A stretch of 64,000 bases of DNA from Flagellimonas aquimarina. Lineage in GTDB: Bacteria; Bacteroidota; Bacteroidia; Flavobacteriales; Flavobacteriaceae. Below, in pieces: positions 60,532 to 64,000 of the stretch. Every line of letters begins with the position of its first letter. Within the stretch, counting starts at the first letter, position 1. The notes beneath the pieces are model-generated. The model worked only from the letters and a program-made list of their open reading frames with translations. It was not told the origin of the DNA and searched no databases. The position numbers and the translations under genes are program-made. The stretch covers positions 1,054,001 through 1,118,000 of the forward strand of contig NZ_QGEG01000002.1 in the NCBI RefSeq assembly GCF_003149745.1, given 5' to 3'.

Positions 60532-61731
60532 CTATATTATCCTTCTTGTGGGTATGAACGGTACCAATTTCTTGCCTTCATCTAATTCTTCTTTAGGGCT
60601 TAGTTGAATAAAACCATCAACTTTAGAAAGACCTATAAGGTCACCAGAGCCTGTGGTTTTAAGCATTTTTGCAAACATTTCACCATTTATCTTACTGATA
60701 ATAACCCCAATAAAAAGAGTCAATTCTGTTTTGTTGTGTATTGGCTCATTTAAAAATACTGCAAATTCCGTAGTAGCTATTCCTAAAGTTTTGTTAAGCC
60801 AAGGTTTAAAGTAAACATGGTAGTTGACAAACGTTGATACTGGATTCCCAGGAAACGAAAATATGGTGGTGCTCTTAGATTTGAGTTTTCCGAACCAGAA
60901 TGGTTTGCCAGGGCGTTGTAGCACTTTATGGAATATTTTTTCTACTCCCAGAGTATTAAAGGTTTCAGGCAAAAAATCAAATTTACCTTTGGATACACCA
61001 CCGCTTAAAAGCAAAACATCATAGTCGGTGATAAGGACTTCCAATTTTTTCTTTAAAACATCTGGGTTATCGGCAAGATGATACAGGTCTGCAGAAATGC
61101 TTTCCTTGATCAGCAATCCTTTAAGTGTAAATGAATTTGATTTCCTAATCTGATACGGAAGCGGTTTTTCTTCTACTCCAACCAATTCGTTGCCAGTAGC
61201 GATAACCGCTATTTTAGGAAGTTTTTTTACCAGAACTTCAGATTTCCCAACAGATGCTAAAACGCCTATTTCTGCAGCTGTTATTTGAATACCCGGTTTA
61301 AGCAGCACATCACTTATGGCAACATCACTTCCTTTATAGTGAATGTTTTGACCTTTAGTAACTGGTTTGAGCAATGAAAAAGTACCATGCTCCGCGTTGA
61401 TATGTTCATACATCACCACCGTATCTGCATGCTCAGGAACCATGGCGCCAGTCATTACCTCTATACATTCGGTGTTTTTTTCCAAAACTTCTTGTGGGCT
61501 TCCCGCTTGTGCAATCCCTGTAGCTTTAAAAGTCTGATCCGGAGATAAAATGCCATTAAAACAAATAGCTATTCCGTCTTTAGTAGCTCTGTCAAAGGGA
61601 GGAAAATCTCTATCAGCCAAAATGGTTTCAGCAAGAATCCTGTTATTGGATTGCATTAGGTCAACATATTCGTTTCCATAATCTTGGATATTGTCCAGAA
61701 CCTTGTGTAGTGCAGTTTTAAATGAAATCAT
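60532..61731 (-). CDS. moeA: molybdopterin molybdotransferase MoeA
   Basis: A 399-residue MoeA protein. DFPPFDRATKDGIAI and EVMTGAMVPEHADTVVMYE are the N-terminal motifs, and LLLSGGVSKGKFDFLPET the active-site motif. IFSFPGNPVSTFVNYHVYFK lies near the C-terminus. It inserts molybdate into adenylated molybdopterin in the cytoplasm. It overlaps the TSUP gene stop by 4 nt and precedes xdhC by 1 bp. Confidence 0.95.
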   Translation of the reverse strand: MISFKTALHKVLDNIQDYGNEYVDLMQSNNRILAETILADRDFPPFDRATKDGIAICFNGILSPDQTFKATGIAQAGSPQEVLEKNTECIEVMTGAMVPEHADTVVMYEHINAEHGTFSLLKPVTKGQNIHYKGSDVAISDVLLKPGIQITAAEIGVLASVGKSEVLVKKLPKIAVIATGNELVGVEEKPLPYQIRKSNSFTLKGLLIKESISADLYHLADNPDVLKKKLEVLITDYDVLLLSGGVSKGKFDFLPETFNTLGVEKIFHKVLQRPGKPFWFGKLKSKSTTIFSFPGNPVSTFVNYHVYFKPWLNKTLGIATTEFAVFLNEPIHNKTELTLFIGVIISKINGEMFAKMLKTTGSGDLIGLSKVDGFIQLSPKEELDEGKKLVPFIPTRRII

Positions 61732-62510
61732 GAAAATATGGTTAATTCCAATCCATTTTTAAGTAATACGCGTATTCCAACAAATAAAACAAGAAATGCG
61801 GTAAGCAATTTAATGCGTTTAGAGGATAGTTTTCCTATACTGAGTCTAACTCCTATCTGGCCTCCTAATAGTACTGCAAACAAAAGCCCAAGAATTCCAG
61901 GCCAAAATACTTCAAATGAATTGCTCAAAAACAGCCCTCCAATACCAGAAACAGAATTAACTAGAATGAAGAAGCTTGCCAAGGCAGCTATTTCAATGGG
62001 TTTGTCCCATTTCATATGATTAAGTACAGGGGCCAAGAAAATACCGCCACCAATGCCAACAAGGCCAGATAGCAGTCCTATACCACCACCGAGAATATAA
62101 GAAACGTAACCCGGGTACTTTTTAATACTGACTTTTGGCTTAAGCCTTAAGGTTTGATAGACAAGTGCCACAGCAGAAATAATCAAGGAACTCCCCAAAA
62201 GAATAAAGAAAACATGTTCTTGTAATCTAAATGATGCTCCAAGAAATGCAAGGGGAATGCTTGTGACTATAAAAGGAAGAAATTTTCTAAAATGTAAGTG
62301 TCCATTTTTGTAAAATAAAAAACAACTTCCAAGAACCACTGTTAGATTGCATAAAAGAGCCGTACTCCTTATGGCAAAAAAGCTGGTTAAGACCAATGTT
62401 AAAATAGCCAAGTAACTTGAACCACCACCAAAACCAACCGCAGAGTATAGGGTTGCGACTATGAAAAAAGAAAAAAGGAGTAAAATAAAATCGCCAGAGG
62501 CTAGGGACAT
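61728..62510 (-). CDS. TauE/SafE (TSUP) family sulfite/anion permease
   Basis: A 260-residue membrane protein with about eight TM helices and the TSUP glycine motifs VGFGGGSSYLAIL and GLVGIGGGIFLAPVL. Family members move sulfite, sulfoacetate or other organosulfur anions. Here it is embedded in the molybdenum-cofactor operon (overlapping moeB by 10 nt and moeA by 4 nt), so it may supply sulfur or an anion for cofactor sulfuration; this is inference. Confidence 0.88.
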   Translation of the reverse strand: MSLASGDFILLLFSFFIVATLYSAVGFGGGSSYLAILTLVLTSFFAIRSTALLCNLTVVLGSCFLFYKNGHLHFRKFLPFIVTSIPLAFLGASFRLQEHVFFILLGSSLIISAVALVYQTLRLKPKVSIKKYPGYVSYILGGGIGLLSGLVGIGGGIFLAPVLNHMKWDKPIEIAALASFFILVNSVSGIGGLFLSNSFEVFWPGILGLLFAVLLGGQIGVRLSIGKLSSKRIKLLTAFLVLFVGIRVLLKNGLELTIFS

Positions 62511-63568
62511 ACGGTCATCATTTTATTCATACCTCCTAAAATATGATAAAAAGTCAAATTTGGGTAGGCTGTTTGAAGATGTTTTAATGCCAGTTCGCTT
62601 CTTTTTCCGGATTGACAGATAATGTAAACCTCTTTGTCCGTGCTAATTTGACGCTCAAAATTGTCAAGATTATCCAATGGTACATTAATGGCTTCATTCA
62701 AATGGCTTTGGTCAAATTCCTCTGTTGTCCTAACGTCAATCAAAGTATATTTTTCTTTAGATTGCCTCAATGTCTGAAAAGCATTTACTCCGATGGAAGG
62801 AATTACATCGCATTCTACAGGTTCGTAAAAATCTTGAAGTCGTGTTATTTTCTTGTTTTCAGGAATGGTTTTAAAACTGATTTTACTAACAAACTGATTC
62901 AATCCATTGTACACCATTAATTTGCCTGAGAGCACTTCCCCTACTCCTGTTAAAACTTTTACCGCTTCCAAAGCTTGCAATGTTCCCATAATTCCAGGAA
63001 TAACCCCAAGAACACCATTTTCATTACAATTGGGAATCTCTTCTGCATTTGGCATTTCTGGATACAAACAACGATATGTAGGCCCGTTGTTATAGTTAAA
63101 AACGCTTATATGGCCTTCAAAGCCATGCAGTGCGCCATAGACAAAAGGCTTGTTTAATATAACACAGGCATCATTGATAAGATAACGAGTTGGGAAGTTA
63201 TCCGTAGCGTCAACTACCAAATCATATTTCTCAATGACTTTTAATGCATTTTCCTTGGTAAGGAAAGTATCGTGTGTTTTAAAGGTTGTCTGAGAATTTT
63301 GTGCGGTAAGTTTATTATGAACTACTTCCAATTTCAACTTTCCCAAGTCTTTTTCTGTGTACAGGACTTGTCTTTGCAGATTATGCATTTCAACAACATC
63401 TTGGTCCATTAAACCTAATGTTCCAACACCCATGGCATTAAGGTATTGAAGAACAGGCAATCCCAAGCCTCCAAGACCAACCACTAAAACTTTGGCTTTA
63501 AAAAGCTTTGCTTGGCCATTCTCCCCAAAATCCCTTAGACTGGTTTGTCTGATATACCTAGAATTCAT
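62501..63568 (-). CDS. moeB: MoeB/ThiF-type adenylyltransferase with C-terminal rhodanese domain
   Basis: A 355-residue protein. The E1-like domain has VVGLGGLGLPVLQYLNAMG, DQDVVEMHNLQRQ and VDATDNFPTRY. The C-terminal rhodanese domain (~255-355) has the active Cys in YIICQSGKRSELA. It adenylates the MoaD C-terminus for molybdopterin synthesis and may deliver sulfur. The zinc-binding CxxC pairs of MoeB are not evident. I use ATG 63568; the frame is open further, but that runs into mobA, which it overlaps by 11 nt. Confidence 0.92.
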   Translation of the reverse strand: MNSRYIRQTSLRDFGENGQAKLFKAKVLVVGLGGLGLPVLQYLNAMGVGTLGLMDQDVVEMHNLQRQVLYTEKDLGKLKLEVVHNKLTAQNSQTTFKTHDTFLTKENALKVIEKYDLVVDATDNFPTRYLINDACVILNKPFVYGALHGFEGHISVFNYNNGPTYRCLYPEMPNAEEIPNCNENGVLGVIPGIMGTLQALEAVKVLTGVGEVLSGKLMVYNGLNQFVSKISFKTIPENKKITRLQDFYEPVECDVIPSIGVNAFQTLRQSKEKYTLIDVRTTEEFDQSHLNEAINVPLDNLDNFERQISTDKEVYIICQSGKRSELALKHLQTAYPNLTFYHILGGMNKMMTVCP

Positions 63569-64000
63569 CTGTCGTTTCCAGCTTAGATTTGATGTATTCA
63601 TAATCCGAAATAGAATTGGCATTGTATAACACTTCATCATGCTCGGGATTAACCAGTTCAACATCTGAATTAATCAAAAATTTTCTAGGGCAACTGCTTT
63701 CAGAGGTCTGTAAATGGAGTATTGCCTTTTTTAATCCTTCAGGTTCCCAAATTGTAATCAGAGGTTCTGGTAAGTTGGTTTTTTTTGTAGCGTACGACGT
63801 TGCCAATTTATTGGGGTTCCTATTATCCGATAGATGTTTTAATGCTTCCAAATCAATCAAAGGAAGGTCACAAGCAAGTACTAGCCAAGTTGCATCTGGA
63901 TACGCTTTATGGGCACTTAATATTCCGTTGAATGGGCCTCGATATTCATTTTGATCCACAATACTGTTGAAGATATCGTCCACAACAGATTGTTGCTCTT
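63558..64000 (-). CDS. mobA: molybdenum cofactor guanylyltransferase MobA (partial, 5' end outside)
   Basis: The frame is open to the window edge; a GTG at 63983 is in frame but is probably internal. The visible part (about 147 residues) covers the second half of MobA: GPFNGILSAHKAYPDATW and VLACDLPLI (the LxxxCDxP-type core). The N-terminal LxGGxSxRMGxDK loop lies beyond 64000. It converts molybdopterin to the guanine dinucleotide form. It is the first visible gene of the operon; its stop overlaps moeB by 11 nt. Confidence 0.85.
   Translation of the reverse strand, partial: EQQSVVDDIFNSIVDQNEYRGPFNGILSAHKAYPDATWLVLACDLPLIDLEALKHLSDNRNPNKLATSYATKKTNLPEPLITIWEPEGLKKAILHLQTSESSCPRKFLINSDVELVNPEHDEVLYNANSISDYEYIKSKLETTDEF

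Noticed and set aside
1..64000. tRNA, rRNA, CRISPR array, prophage or insertion sequence
   Set aside because: No cloverleaf, rRNA core, regularly spaced repeat array, phage structural gene or transposase was recognised anywhere in the window.

Overview
The window looks like chromosome from a marine member of the Flavobacteriaceae (Bacteroidota). The DNA is AT-rich, genes lack clear Shine-Dalgarno sequences, and several promoters carry the Bacteroidota -7 element TAnnTTTG. Secreted proteins and lipoproteins are abundant, as are AraC-family regulators (six) and LytS/LytTR signalling pairs. The genus cannot be fixed from this sequence alone. No rRNA, tRNA, CRISPR array or transposase gene was seen.

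Region 1 (1-18 kb) is a set of small stress or detoxification transcription units, many paired with their own AraC or HxlR regulator: an amidohydrolase, a metallo-beta-lactamase-fold hydrolase, a DUF5367/DUF1772/NmrA operon, a DUF4242 protein beside a DUF4242-cyclase-AraC fusion regulator, a cysteine hydrolase, a carboxymuconolactone decarboxylase/YHS/DUF1348/AraC/DUF302 operon, an HxlR-nitroreductase divergent pair, and a DJ-1/PfpI protein. Four promoters here carry direct repeats spaced exactly 21 bp, as expected for AraC-family operators. The HxlR-nitroreductase gap carries ACTAT-N7-ATAGT palindromes.

Region 2 (18-32 kb) holds two LytS/LytTR two-component pairs, an S41-type peptidase, TolB-like WD40/PD40 proteins (one tandem-duplicated and fused to an esterase), a serine hydrolase, and a cytochrome c-PQQ sugar dehydrogenase lipoprotein preceded by a perfect 28-bp palindrome.

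Region 3 (32.1-38.97 kb) is the most unusual part. An AT-rich island, bracketed by a 27-bp near-identical direct repeat and attC-like hairpins, carries a three-gene operon and a convergent fourth gene. The genes encode a membrane protein with an N-terminal effector-associated-like (EAD-like) domain, a one-TM coiled-coil protein, a cytoplasmic 944-residue subtilisin-caspase fusion ending in an EAD-like domain, and a leucine-rich-repeat protein that appears to end in the same kind of domain. I read it as a candidate regulated-proteolysis or cell-suicide conflict (anti-phage-type) system.

Region 4 (39-57.8 kb) is ordinary metabolism and envelope: DUF983, AraC, a universal stress protein, an aldehyde dehydrogenase, a Gfo/Idh/MocA oxidoreductase with an alpha/beta hydrolase, lipoproteins, a sortilin-like BNR protein, and a lipoprotein trehalase divergent from a GntR regulator with a GTATAC-centred operator.

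Region 5 (57.8-64 kb) is a tightly packed minus-strand molybdenum-cofactor operon (mobA, moeB-rhodanese, TSUP permease, moeA, xdhC, mocA-like, amidohydrolase). It most likely serves a xanthine-dehydrogenase-family molybdoenzyme encoded outside the window.
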